From positions 9,735 to 73,734 of the forward strand of contig CAZXVH010000012.1 of assembly GCA_964643965.1 (NCBI GenBank): DNA of 64,000 bases. Direction: 5' to 3'. Source of the stretch: GCA-2746795 sp964643965. GTDB taxonomy: Bacteria > Chloroflexota > Anaerolineae > Promineifilales > Promineifilaceae. The position numbers and the translations under genes were made by a program. Position 1 is the first letter of the stretch. Each line of letters begins with the position of its first letter. Below the pieces are notes generated by a model, which saw only the letters and a program-made list of their open reading frames with translations, did not search any database and was not told the DNA's origin. Below are positions 1 to 9,600 of this stretch, piece after piece.

Positions 1-774
1 CGCCGCCTGCCGCTATTAATGGCCGACGATGTATTGGCCGGCACGTTTCATGCCGGTGATGGCCTGGCTGATCCCAATGGCGTGGTTAACGGCTATATTC
101 AGGCGGCGCGGCGTTTGGGTGTGCGGGCGTTGACGGAAACGGCCGTTACCAGCATAGAAACCAGCAGTGGCAAGGTAACGGCCGTTCATACCAACCAGGG
201 CCGCATCGCCTGCGAAAATGTGGTCAACGCCGCCGGTCCCTGGTCTGGCGTGGTCAGCGAGATGGCGGGCGTTCCCCTGCCCATCACCCCCATCCGGCGG
301 CAAATGCTCACCACCACCCCGCTGCCGCAGATCCCCTCAGATTTCCCCTTCATCATCGACTTCGCCCAAAGCCTTTATTTTCACCGGGAAGGGGAAGGGC
401 TGCTCACCGGCATGTCTAATCCGCAGCAAAAACCGGGCTTCGACCAATCTGTGGATGAGACCTGGGAATTCACCCACATGGAAGCGGCCATCGCCCGGCT
501 GCCCCTGCTGGCTGACGCCGGCCGTTTGTCAGGCTGGGCCGGTCTGTATGAAGTGACGCCAGACGCCCATCCCATTTTAGGCCCCGCGCCGCAGCTAGAG
601 GGCTACTACCTGGTCACTGGCTTCTCCGGGCACGGTTTCATGCACGGCCCCATCGCCGGCCTGCTCCTGGCGGAGTTCATCCTCGACGGCCAGCCCACCA
701 CCCTGGACGTTTCCATGCTCGACTACCAACGTTTTGCCGAAGGGCGGCTGGTGGCGGAGTATAATGTGGTGTGA
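1..774 (+). CDS. FAD-dependent oxidoreductase, DAO family (5' truncated)
   Basis: C-terminal part of a D-amino-acid oxidase/sarcosine oxidase beta-like flavoenzyme. The frame is open to the window edge, so the N-terminal Rossmann GxGxxG is missing. Visible family features are V-V-N-A-A-G-P-W in the middle (FAD-binding fold, where the oxidised product imine would be released) and the C-terminal segment G-W-A-G-L-Y-E-V-T-P-D-A-H-P-I-L-G followed by T-G-F-S-G-H-G-F-M, which is the classic FAD-contacting end of sarcosine and dimethylglycine oxidases. The methionine at base 19 is internal, not a real start. The stop overlaps the reading frame of the next gene's upstream region, so the two may be cotranscribed. 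Substrate cannot be told. Confidence 0.85.
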   Translation, partial: RRLPLLMADDVLAGTFHAGDGLADPNGVVNGYIQAARRLGVRALTETAVTSIETSSGKVTAVHTNQGRIACENVVNAAGPWSGVVSEMAGVPLPITPIRRQMLTTTPLPQIPSDFPFIIDFAQSLYFHREGEGLLTGMSNPQQKPGFDQSVDETWEFTHMEAAIARLPLLADAGRLSGWAGLYEVTPDAHPILGPAPQLEGYYLVTGFSGHGFMHGPIAGLLLAEFILDGQPTTLDVSMLDYQRFAEGRLVAEYNVV

Positions 775-812
775 GTTTGCCCCTCATTTTGCCGCTTGTT
801 ATACTCCCCCGC

Positions 813-3212
813 ATGGTCAAACCAAGAAATCTCGCCTTGAGTGTGCTGTTTTTCGCCTTATTTCTGGTGGTAAGCTGCGGGGATAGTGGGTCGGAAACGG
901 CCGTTACTCCTCCCTCTCCTGTGCCCACCATTGCCGCCACGGAAACGGCCGTTCTCGCCAGCAGCCGTGACTTCATTGTGATCGCCACCGACGCCCCCAA
1001 TCCCCCCTTTGCCGACTTTGACGCCTTTGGCAATGTGGTGGGCTTTAACGCCAGCATCATGCGCAGTATCGCTGCCGACAGCGGGTTGGAATATGAATTT
1101 GTAGTGACGCCTTATCAAGGCGTTTTAGAAAGTCTGGCCAGCGGCAGCCAGGAATTTGACGCCGTGATACCTTCCATTCCCCTGCCAGACTCTCCGCTGC
1201 CGGGCATTGCCTACACCCAGCCTTACCTGGAAGTGGGCCAGGTCTTATTGGTTTTAGCTGACAACGAAGAGATAATTGGGACAGCAGACCTCCAGGGAGG
1301 CGCCCAGGTCGGCGTGGTGGAGGTGAGTTATGGGGAAGCCATCGCCCGCACCGAGTTGGGCATTCCCGAAAATAATGTGACGACCTTCCCCAATGCCACC
1401 GCCGCCGTCCAGGCGCTCATTGATCAGGCAGTAAACGCCGTTATTCTCGACAGCTATTCGGGCGACTATTTTGCCAATACCTACCCGGAACAACTCAAGC
1501 TGGCCGGTGAGCCAAACGCCGAAAATTGGATTGGCCGCCGCTCCTTCGCCATTGCGGTGGCGGAAGGAAACACGGAACTGCTCGAACGCCTCAATGCCGC
1601 CATCGCCCAGATGCAGGCCGCCAATGAGATTGAGCGCCTGGCGGCTATGCTCATAGAAGCGGAACGGGAACGGCCGTTAAATCCCGGCGAGCCACGTACT
1701 GGCAGCGCCGCCAACGAAATCGTCATCGGCATGGTGGGGCAGCTCACCAGCCTGGACCCCGCCACCCCACCTGACCTCATCAATTGGGAATTGCAAACGA
1801 ATACCATGGGCGGCCTCTATCACCTCAACAGCGACAATCAAGTGACGCCGCTGCTCGCTTCCGGGCCGCCCCAAGTTTCCGCAGATGGCCTGGAAGTGAC
1901 CATTCCCCTGCGCCTGGGATTACACTTCCCGGATGGCACAGACTTCACCGCCGACGATGTAGTCTGGTCTATCAACCGCGCTAAATTTGGGCGCGGCGGC
2001 TACCTGGTCAACCGCTTCCTCAAAGATGCAGATGAAGATGGTTATGGCGACGTCGACGCCGTGCAAGCCCTCACCCCAGAAAGCGTCATCATCCGCCTGA
2101 AAGCGCCCACCGCTTATTTGCCGGCAGTGCTGGCCACGCCGCCCTTCTTCCCCATTAGCAGTGATTGCTACGCCGCCGCCGAAGACCTCAATAGCGTTTG
2201 TGGCGGACTTGGCCCCTATACCATCGTCAGCCGGGAAGCAGACGCCATTCGCCTTACCGCCAACCCGGAGTGGCCTGGCGAGCCGCCCGCTTTTGAGAAT
2301 ATCAAAGTGCGCTTTTTTAACAGCGTCGCCGATTTGCGCGTCTCGTTAGAAGAGTTTAACTCGGTGGACATCGCCTGGAGCGGGCTGCCTTATGCCGATT
2401 ATGAAGTATTACGGGCTGTAGATGGGTTTGAAAGTTGGGCCAGCAGCGGCGTGTTTAAGAGCTATCTGATTTTTGAGCAAAGCCAACCGCCCTGGAACAA
2501 ACGCAGTTTACGCGAGGCGGTGGCCCTGTCGTTGGATCGGGAGGCATTGGCTGAAACAGTGTTTGGGGCGGAGCGATTACCCCTTTACAGTCCGGTTCCA
2601 GACGCCGTGCCCGGCCACGTCGCTACCTTGCCCCAGCGCGATTTAAGCCGGGCGCAGTTCCTCTTGCAAGGCGAGGGCTACACGGCCGCCAATCCGTTAG
2701 CTATCACGCTGTGGTATGTCAATGACGGCCGTTATTCTGCCAAAGAGGAAGCGTATGCGGCGGCCATCAAAGCCCAGCTCGAAGAGAGCGAAGCCATCGC
2801 GGTTACGCTGGAGGGCGCCCCCTGGGAGACCTACCGCGCCCAGATTAACGAATGCAATTATCCGGCGTATTTGTTGGGCTGGCCTTCCCCCGGCGCTCCC
2901 GCTGATTATCTCTATATGAACGCCTGGACAGATTTTTTCCTGGCAAACGCCGACCGGGTATTCTGCTCAAATTACCAGAGTACACGCATGGATGAACTGG
3001 TAGCCCAGGCACGGGCAGAGCAAGACCCGGTTAAGCGGCAGGCGTTGAATACTCAAATCCAGGAGCTATGGGCCGTCGATTTGCCCACTCTCGATATTAC
3101 GCAAGCGCCCCGTTTTGCTATTTCGCTTAACACGGTGGATAACCTGAAAATTGATGCCTTGGGGATGTTGCACTACGAAACGTTGGTAAAGATACCGCCA
3201 GACGAGGGTTGA
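813..3212 (+). CDS. Lipoprotein fusing family 3 and family 5 solute-binding domains
   Basis: Start chosen at the ATG giving M-V-K-P-R-N plus a hydrophobic stretch ending in L-V-V-S-C (Cys22), a lipoprotein signal; a GTG at 771 is also in frame but would spoil the signal. About 799 residues. Residues about 52-285 look like a family 3 (amino-acid/polar) solute-binding protein (V-I-A-T-D-A-P-N-P-P-F, later P-Y-L-E-V-G). Residues about 300-799 look like a family 5 (oligopeptide/nickel) binding protein: T-S-L-D-P-A, then G-L-H-F-P-D-G-T-D-F-T-A-D-D-V-V-W-S, and S-L-D-R-E-A. Two complete ligand-binding folds in one anchored chain is unusual. No permease or ATPase gene is adjacent, so the partner transporter is unknown. 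Confidence 0.85.
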   Translation: MVKPRNLALSVLFFALFLVVSCGDSGSETAVTPPSPVPTIAATETAVLASSRDFIVIATDAPNPPFADFDAFGNVVGFNASIMRSIAADSGLEYEFVVTPYQGVLESLASGSQEFDAVIPSIPLPDSPLPGIAYTQPYLEVGQVLLVLADNEEIIGTADLQGGAQVGVVEVSYGEAIARTELGIPENNVTTFPNATAAVQALIDQAVNAVILDSYSGDYFANTYPEQLKLAGEPNAENWIGRRSFAIAVAEGNTELLERLNAAIAQMQAANEIERLAAMLIEAERERPLNPGEPRTGSAANEIVIGMVGQLTSLDPATPPDLINWELQTNTMGGLYHLNSDNQVTPLLASGPPQVSADGLEVTIPLRLGLHFPDGTDFTADDVVWSINRAKFGRGGYLVNRFLKDADEDGYGDVDAVQALTPESVIIRLKAPTAYLPAVLATPPFFPISSDCYAAAEDLNSVCGGLGPYTIVSREADAIRLTANPEWPGEPPAFENIKVRFFNSVADLRVSLEEFNSVDIAWSGLPYADYEVLRAVDGFESWASSGVFKSYLIFEQSQPPWNKRSLREAVALSLDREALAETVFGAERLPLYSPVPDAVPGHVATLPQRDLSRAQFLLQGEGYTAANPLAITLWYVNDGRYSAKEEAYAAAIKAQLEESEAIAVTLEGAPWETYRAQINECNYPAYLLGWPSPGAPADYLYMNAWTDFFLANADRVFCSNYQSTRMDELVAQARAEQDPVKRQALNTQIQELWAVDLPTLDITQAPRFAISLNTVDNLKIDALGMLHYETLVKIPPDEG

Positions 3213-3247
3213 GCTTGTCGGAGCGTGGTCCCGCCTTCGACAAGCTC
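3211..3247. repeat. REP-like palindrome after the binding-protein gene
   Basis: Perfect 10-bp inverted repeat GAGCTTGTCG / CGACAAGCTC with a 17-nt loop, beginning inside the stop codon of the upstream gene. The right arm belongs to a dispersed family related to CTGAGCCTGTCGAAG seen at 6533, 10247 and 14634. It may act as a weak terminator, but there is no T-run. Confidence 0.7.
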
Positions 3248-3332
3248 AGGCTGTCAACCATGTTTTGATGGATATTCACCAGAGACGTTTATCCATCAAT
3301 TTAGCCTTGATAGGACACGACATCTATCCTCT

Positions 3333-3992
3333 TTATTGCTGTTTCTGCGCCAGCCGTTTGGCGCGAGGGCCAACGATGCGTTCATTGCCGGCGACAATGC
3401 GTTTGAAATTGGGGCGTAAAGCCCAGCCTACAGCCAGCGCCGTGAGGATGCCACCCACCAGATACGCAGGAGTGGGGTCTAAGCCCATGACATAGCGAAT
3501 GCCAAACACCAGCGGGATGAGCAGGGCCATGGCCATGGAAGCGACAGAAGCCATGCCCACCAGCCAGAAGAGACCCAGCATCAGCACAAAGCCAAGGGGG
3601 AAGATGGGCCACCACACGGCCGTTGACCAGCCTACATTCGGCCCCGTCCCCGCGCCTCCCTTAAATTTCAGGAAGATAGACCAGTTGTGGCCCACGACGG
3701 CCATCACGCCACCGCTGGTGACAATCCAGGAGAGCAGGGCGGGGTCTACCTTGTCGGCGAAGAGCCAGGTGGCCGTCCACACCGCCACCGCCCCTTTGAG
3801 GAAATCGCTAACGGCCGTTAACACCCCAATCGCCACGCCCCCAGCCCGGTAAGAATTGGTGCCTCCCATCCGGCCGCTGCCGATGGTGCGAATATCTTTG
3901 CCTGTTTTGGCCCGTACATATAAAAAGCCAAACGGAATGGAACCTAAAATATAGCCGATCAAACCGGCGCTGAGAAAATATGCAATAGTCAA
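3333..3992 (-). CDS. plsY: Acyl-phosphate:glycerol-3-phosphate acyltransferase PlsY
   Basis: Integral membrane enzyme that moves an acyl chain from acyl-phosphate to glycerol-3-phosphate, the first step of phospholipid synthesis. The 219 residues show the three PlsY signature regions: G-S-I-P-F-G near residue 17, G-S-G-R-M-G-G-T-N near 38 (usual form G-S-G-N-x-G-A-T-N), and G-H-N-W-S-I-F-L-K-F-K-G-G in the middle. The last motif continues A-G-T where most homologues have K-G. About five to six membrane segments. The Lys/Arg-rich tail is longer than in many PlsY. Transcribed towards the binding-protein gene; the 120-bp gap between them holds the REP-like palindrome. Confidence 0.88.
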   Translation of the reverse strand: MTIAYFLSAGLIGYILGSIPFGFLYVRAKTGKDIRTIGSGRMGGTNSYRAGGVAIGVLTAVSDFLKGAVAVWTATWLFADKVDPALLSWIVTSGGVMAVVGHNWSIFLKFKGGAGTGPNVGWSTAVWWPIFPLGFVLMLGLFWLVGMASVASMAMALLIPLVFGIRYVMGLDPTPAYLVGGILTALAVGWALRPNFKRIVAGNERIVGPRAKRLAQKQQ

Positions 3993-4134
3993 TGTCTTGT
4001 CCTCTCTTAGTGGGTTAATCTCTCTTTAAGACCTGACCGGTTTTTTAGACAATTTGATAAACAGCCACTTTGGCGGAAAGCTGCCAGGTCTGAGGTTACG
4101 ATGCGTCTGCTAAAACACAGAGAAACGATACAGG

Positions 4135-4548
4135 TTACTCAATTACCAGGTTTATTTCATGGAAACGGCCGTTTTCAATGATAAAACCACGCACCACCGG
4201 CTGTTCCCTCTCTGCCAGCGACACAATAATATAAACGCTTTCCGGGTAATATGCCTGGGCTACATCTGCGGCCGACGGCCGTTCCGGGCCGGTGGGGTGT
4301 GAATGATAAACGGCCGTCATCTGCCAGCCGCGAGCTTCTATCTCCAGCATGGCGGCCAACTGCTGCTGCGGCGCCATCTCATACGCCACCGGGCTGCGCC
4401 AGATATTGTCGATGGGGTAGAGCTGCACCGCCTGGCCGGGCGGCCCGGCCAAAATACCACACGCTTCCTCAGGATAGTGCGCCTGGAGATGAGAGAGCAT
4501 GAGCTGGATTAACGGCCGTTTTATGCGCAAATTCTTGTTACTTGCCAA
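4135..4548 (-). CDS. JAMM/Mov34 (M67) metallopeptidase-like protein
   Basis: 137 residues, the size of stand-alone bacterial JAB domains. The zinc site is complete: Glu28 in E-E-A-C-G, His82-Ser-His84-Pro, then Ser92-x-x-Asp95, matching the JAMM pattern E...HxHP...SxxD. Such proteins in bacteria include the Mec+ type that process sulfur-carrier or ubiquitin-like proteins, often next to ThiS/MoaD/ThiF genes. None of those is adjacent here, so the substrate is open. The neighbours plsY and the ferredoxin are on the same strand but separated by gaps of about 140 and 270 bases. Confidence 0.85.
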   Translation of the reverse strand: MASNKNLRIKRPLIQLMLSHLQAHYPEEACGILAGPPGQAVQLYPIDNIWRSPVAYEMAPQQQLAAMLEIEARGWQMTAVYHSHPTGPERPSAADVAQAYYPESVYIIVSLAEREQPVVRGFIIENGRFHEINLVIE

Positions 4549-4742
4549 GCTAATTCCGCCTCATAACGTTAAAAATGAGAGCAAACACGCCCAAAGATTG
4601 AACCAATGGAGATCGAAAAACCATTTTTATCCGCAGCTTAACGCCGATTACATCGATTTTTCAGGTCTAATCTGCCTGATTGGCGCACCCTGCGGTTCCT
4701 TACTGTTAAGAGTTTAAACTACTGAATCTCCAGCCTGAGGAC

Positions 4743-4777
4743 AAAAAAAGCTAACCTGACGATGGCGCCAGGTTAGC
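4743..4777 (-). terminator. Intrinsic terminator of the ferredoxin gene
   Basis: Perfect 9-bp stem GCTAACCTG / CAGGTTAGC with a 10-nt loop, followed on the minus strand by seven T. It lies about 45 bases past the ferredoxin stop. The stretch 4549-4742 between it and the JAMM gene holds nothing recognisable. Confidence 0.9.
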
Positions 4778-4821
4778 CGGGGTCTAGCCAAAGCGTCCGT
4801 TAAACGGACAGATGGTTAAGC

Positions 4822-5229
4822 TTAGTCCAATGCGTCGTAGCCAGGACCTTCAGAGAAGAACTCGTAATTCGGCGGAATATCTTCAGTCAAATCCAGGACT
4901 TCACCACCGGCCAATTGTTTGGCATTGAGCAGCTTCACCTGGTGACCATCAATTTCGCCTTCAAACGGCCCCCCATCGGGCAGCAAATCCTTGGTGTTGG
5001 CAATCCAAACACCGGCTGGCGCTTCATAATCGAAAGGCACTTCTTCTTCCGGGAAAATAGCTTCATACGGGCATTCAGGCACACAAGCGCCACAGTCGAT
5101 GCAGGTGTCCGGATCAATATACAACCAGGGCCATTCCGCTTCTGGAAAACCCAGGACCATACATTCTACAGGACATACTTCCACGCAGGCTGTGTCACGC
5201 AAGCACAATCTGGTAATAATGTGAGTCAT
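4822..5229 (-). CDS. Two-cluster bacterial-type ferredoxin with C-terminal extension
   Basis: Small electron carrier. The N-terminal half carries two cysteine sets: Cys9-x5-Cys15-x3-Cys19-x3-Cys23 and Cys43-x2-Cys46-x2-Cys49-x3-Cys53-Pro. The second is a standard 4Fe-4S motif (D-T-C-I-D-C-G-A-C-V-P-E-C-P). The unusual spacing in the first set resembles seven-iron ferredoxins and may bind a 3Fe-4S or modified 4Fe-4S cluster. Residues 60-135 form an acidic tail not needed for clusters. A strong ribosome site (AGGAG) precedes the ATG. Monocistronic, with its own promoter and terminator. Redox partner unknown. Confidence 0.9.
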   Translation of the reverse strand: MTHIITRLCLRDTACVEVCPVECMVLGFPEAEWPWLYIDPDTCIDCGACVPECPYEAIFPEEEVPFDYEAPAGVWIANTKDLLPDGGPFEGEIDGHQVKLLNAKQLAGGEVLDLTEDIPPNYEFFSEGPGYDALD

Positions 5230-5289
5230 AACAAATCTCCTTTTTAGCTTTTAGACAAGTTACCGGCGTGACCACGTCGGTTTTGCCCA

Positions 5290-5295
5290 ATTATA
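5290..5295 (-). promoter_or_regulatory. Probable -10 box for the ferredoxin gene
   Basis: TATAAT on the minus strand about 60 bases before the ferredoxin start. No good -35 at the standard distance (TTGCGG is 19 bases away). The rest of the 5230-5536 divergent spacer shows no gene; the plus-strand promoter for the transporter was not recognised. Confidence 0.45.
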
Positions 5296-5536
5296 CACAT
5301 TTCCTGTTTTGCTGCCGCAAACTAAACGATGTTAACAGGCTCATTTACAACATGCCATCATCACCGGGGCAGCGCTTTTATGCATTAAAAATCAATCGCC
5401 CATTTCCCAGGAAGTAAATAGTAAATTTCTCGAGAAAACAATAGTCCAAATTGACCATGAGGCAATTGATTGTTACCATTCACCTGTCGGTTAAACAATC
5501 ACACTTTAGCGGTGCAAACATGTTTTGTCAAACGCG

Positions 5537-6466
5537 ATGATCACCAGGGTAAAACCACGAATTTCTCCTTATTTGGTGCTGGCAATTGGGATTTTTGCCG
5601 TCTCATTTGGCTCTATTTTGGCGCGTCTGGCGCAGGAGCAGGGTGTGCCCTCTTTGGTGATTGCCGCCTATCGCACCCTGGTCGCGGCTTTGATCTTGCT
5701 GCCCTTTATGATAAGCGGCCGGCGCGATGAAGTGTACGCTCTGCGGCCGGCCGATTGGCGGCTGGCGCTGCTCTCAGGTATGGCGTTGGCCTTGCATTTT
5801 GCTACCTGGATTTCTTCGTTGGCGTACACCTCAGTCACGGCGTCAACTGTGTTGGTGTCCACTTCGCCGCTGTGGGTGGGGTTGGCGGCGCCCTTTTTCC
5901 TGGGCGAACCCTTTACCCGTCCCTTGAAGATGGGTATGACGCTGGCTTTAATCGGAACGCTCATTATCAGCGCCAGCACCCTGGTGACAATGAGCGGTAA
6001 TGGCCTGGTTTTTAATGCGGCGGATGTGGCTTCTGGGCAACGGCCGTTGCTGGGCAATGTGCTGGCTTTGTTGGGCGCCTTTGGCGGTGCGGTTTACATT
6101 TTGATTGGGCGCAAGCTGCGGGCCAGCTTGTCGCTCATCACCTACGCCACCCTGGTATATGGCACGGCCGCCATTTGCCTGACGCTGCTGGTGTGGTTAA
6201 CCGGCAGCCGTATGCGGGGCTACTCCCCCCAGGTTTATCTCTTATTTTTGTTGATGGGGGTTGTGCCGCAGCTAATCGGCCATTCGTCGTTTAATTTTTC
6301 CCTGGGCTATCTACCGGCTGCTTTTGTGGGCGTCTCTATTTTTTCAGAACCGATTGGCGCGTCGATTTTGGCGCTGATCTTCCTGGGTGAGATTCCCGGC
6401 CCCCTGGTGATTTTTGGCAGCCTGTTTGTCCTGGTGGGCGTACTGATTTCCACACGCCAGCAGTGA
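5537..6466 (+). CDS. EamA/DMT-family permease
   Basis: About 309 residues with ten hydrophobic segments arranged as two five-helix EamA repeats; the second begins around G-N-V-L-A-L-L-G-A-F-G-G-A-V-Y-I. Typical pieces are A-Y-R-x-L (A-A-Y-R-T-L-V-A-A-L-I-L) after helix 1-2 and the E-P-I-G-A-S-I-L-A-L-I-F-L-G-E pattern near the end. Drug/metabolite transporters of this fold export amino acids, nucleosides or other small molecules; the substrate cannot be predicted. The ATG at 5537 is preferred over an in-frame TTG at 5525; neither has a good ribosome site. The stop is followed at once by a G-rich tandem repeat. Confidence 0.88.
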   Translation: MITRVKPRISPYLVLAIGIFAVSFGSILARLAQEQGVPSLVIAAYRTLVAALILLPFMISGRRDEVYALRPADWRLALLSGMALALHFATWISSLAYTSVTASTVLVSTSPLWVGLAAPFFLGEPFTRPLKMGMTLALIGTLIISASTLVTMSGNGLVFNAADVASGQRPLLGNVLALLGAFGGAVYILIGRKLRASLSLITYATLVYGTAAICLTLLVWLTGSRMRGYSPQVYLLFLLMGVVPQLIGHSSFNFSLGYLPAAFVGVSIFSEPIGASILALIFLGEIPGPLVIFGSLFVLVGVLISTRQQ

Positions 6467-6524
6467 GGATTGGGGATTGGGGATTGGGGATTGGGGATTG
6501 CGGATTGCGGATTGCGGATTGCGG
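6467..6524 (+). repeat. 7-bp G-rich tandem repeat, potential G-quadruplex
   Basis: Eight 7-bp units directly after the transporter stop: four GGATTGG then four GGATTGC. The first half contains four GGGG tracts separated by ATT (6472-6496), a textbook quadruplex-forming pattern on the plus strand and in the transporter mRNA 3' end. Confidence 0.95.
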
Positions 6525-6532
6525 AACGTTTC

Positions 6533-6547
6533 CTGAGCCTGTCGAAG
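6533..6547. repeat. Dispersed CTGAGCCTGTCGAAG element
   Basis: One of at least three exact or near-exact copies in this window (also 10247-10261 and 14634-14648), related to the arms of the palindrome at 3211-3247. Confidence 0.8.
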
Positions 6548-6563
6548 GATGGGAGAACGCAAA

Positions 6564-6620
6564 CTGTCCACTGTTCACTGTCCACTGTTCACTGCTTACT
6601 GTCCACTGTTCACCGTCCAC
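6564..6620. repeat. CACTGTTCACTGTCCA tandem array, overlapping a gene end
   Basis: Degenerate 9-bp repeats of CACTGTTCA/CACTGTCCA. On the minus strand the array supplies the final codons (S-G-Q) and the TAA stop of the large glycosyltransferase that begins at 10768. The same repeat family recurs at 13008-13074, 45930-46172 and 50186-50222. Confidence 0.9.
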
Positions 6621-9600
6621 GCCGTCTCCCCATTTTCCCAGGGCAGCCGTTCTAGGGCGTCTGGCCGATACATGCCGATGAGCAAACGGCCGTTTCCCCC
6701 CACACCAGGTTCGGCCACCACCAACTCATGCCGGTCTAAAAGTTGTTCGCCACGGTTCCAGGTGGTGGTGGGGCGGGTGCCAAACATGGGAGCGCCATCA
6801 TGTTGGGCCAGCAGGGAGCCATCTTCAGCCAGTAGATGCACAAACACTGTGTAATCCTCCGCCAGCGCCTCATCCGCCGACCAGATGAGCGACACCGACA
6901 CGGCGTCGCCAGGTGAAACGGTGAGCGATTGGTCGAGAGGAACAGAACGGCCGTTTACCGTCACATAAGCCGCCTCTAGCAAAATTTCCCCATTGAGCAG
7001 GGCGTTGACCAGCGTGGCCGCTTCGTTGGCCGTGCGCAGCGGGCGGAAGGCCCAAAGCTGTTGATTCTGATACGGCGTGTGCCGCTCGTGCAGCAGGTGA
7101 TAATCCAGCCAGCGCCCCACAATGTTTTCCGCATCCCACGTCTCAGAGGGGTACGGGGCGAACCAAAGGCGGTCATAGGCGTCCGCCAACCGTTGCAACG
7201 CCTGTTCCGTTTCTGCCTGCGCTGCCTGGGGGGACGTGGGCTGCATGGCTGTGGGCAGTCCCGTATGGCGCAGATAATAGCCCCAGACCGGGTCGGGGAA
7301 CTGCGCCAAAAACAGGTCGCCGGGCCGGGCGTGGGCGCTGATTTCGGCGGCCGCTTCCCGGTAGCCGTTGGAACGGCTGTAAGCCGGGTCAAAGTAGTAA
7401 TTTCTCAGGCCAATGCCGTTGGCGGCCATCACCATAAGCGCCGCCAACGCCGCCGCCACGCGCCAGCCGCGCCAGCGCTGCCGCCGCAAGAGCAACAGTC
7501 CCACGCTAAACAGCAGCCACCAGGCCGGCGCGGCCACGCTGATATAAAAACTGTTAAAGGTGGCGCGGCTGAAGCGAATGAGATAAATCAGGAGAACGGC
7601 CGTTGCCAGCCATCCCCCCAACAGCAGCCCCCAGGCCGGTTTCTGTTTGAATAGCCATAAAGCGCCCAGCGTCACCACCAACAGCGCCGCCACAAACAAC
7701 CAACGCGGCCACCAGTCAGCTACCGCGCTGCCGCTGGTCAGCGCGACGCCGATTTCAGCGAGATACTGCGCCAGTTCCGGTTTACTGGGATCGCTCAACT
7801 GCCCGGCAGCCAACAAGCCGCGCAGCACGGTGACGGCCCAGGGCAGGAACAGCAGCCCCGCCATTGTGCCCGCCAACAGCCACGCGCCCAATTTACGCAA
7901 ACGGCCGTTACCCCCCGTTCCCAATACATACAAACCATGCGCCGCCAAAATAAACAGGCCGTAATAATGGCTGTACACCGCCAACGCCGCCGCCAGGATG
8001 TAAACCGCCCAGTACCAGTTGCGCTTCATGCCGTCCCGTTCGGCCGTGCCTGCCCCGGCGTCAACCAGTTTCCACACCAGAATCACCGTCGCCAGCAGGC
8101 TGAACAAGAGCGTCAGCATGTATTGGTTGCGCACATCCTGGCTCAACCAGATGAGCAGGGAGGAAAGCGCCAGCCAAAACGCCGCCAGCAGCCCCAAACG
8201 GCGGCCGCCGAGCAGCCGCCCCAGTTGAAACAGCAGCGGCAGCAGCAGTAAGCCGGACAGCGCGGACAAATAACGCAGGGCAAACTCGCTGTCGCCGCCC
8301 AGCGCCAGCCAGCCATGCAGCAGCAGGTAGTGGAGGGGTGAATGTGGGTCTCCTTCGGCGATGAGGGCGGGCGTGATCTCAGCGATGGGCAGGCGGGCGA
8401 ACAGGTAGCTGAACGCTTCGTCGCCCCGTAATTCCTGGTCCCCTAAATGAAACACACGCAAGCCAAAGGCCAGCCAGAATATGCCCACCGCCAGCATCAG
8501 CCATTGCTTCTTTTGCAGGGTGGTGTTTAAGCCGGGCGTTGTCATGTTTAGTTTGGGCAAATGGAACCGGGAAGCGGCGGGGCGCAGGGCGGGGATAGGC
8601 TGCCAGCGCCACGCCAGAACCAGCGCCGCCAGCAGCGTCAGCAGAGAGACGGCCGTTCCCACTTTCACATCCCAGGGCGAAAACCGCAGCACGATCTCGT
8701 AAGAACCGGCGGGCAGGATTAGCGCTTGCAAAGCATAATCGGCCGTTTCCAGGGGCCACGTTTCACCGTTGACAGTCGCCTGCCAACCGGGATAAGCCCA
8801 TTCGCTGATCACCAGGACGCCCGGCGCACCTGTGCTGACCTGGATGTGGCGTTGGCTGGCATTTGTTTGCGTCAGGGTGACGGTGGGCGGTGCAGCGGGC
8901 GGCGCAACTCCTGTTATCTCGCCAGACAGCCTGGTTAACACCACCTCGTTTGCCGGATCAAATTCCGGCTGCTGCAAGCGGGCAAATGCGGCCTCGTCAG
9001 TTTCCACTGCCTGCGCGTCATAGACCATCCAGGCGCGGGGCAGGCTGTTTTCATAGCGGTAAAGGGTGGCGGCTACTGGTTGATCCGGGAAAACGGAACT
9101 GTTTACCGGGGCCACCGCCACCAGGCTCTCTACAAACGGCTCGGCGGCCACCACATGGGTCACGTTGAGCAGGCGCCAGCGCGTTTCGGGAGATAGTTCA
9201 TCCAATTTAGCCAGGCTTTGCGGCCGCAGCGGGCTGATGCCGCGCACATCTTGCAAACCGTGCAGTTCGCCCACATTGGCTAAGAAAAATCCCTGCGTTT
9301 CAAGACGGCCGGGCGCATCCTCCTGGAGCGTGGTCAACCAATCCGGCTGCGGCCAGAAAATGGTCGGCGAACCGGCCTGGTAGTTAAGCTGCTGCCGTGA
9401 CAATAAAAAGAGATCCAGGCAAAGCAGCAAGATGAGGGCCAAACTGCGCCAGGCGGCCCCTTTGCGCGACCAAAGCAGGAGGAGGGTGACGGCCGTTATC
9501 ACCCCTTGCTGCCACCACAACCAAAACCACTCTGTCTTTTTAACGGCCGTTAACAAAAAGCCGCAGAACAGCAGCCCGCCCACCAGCAGCCAGAGCAGGC

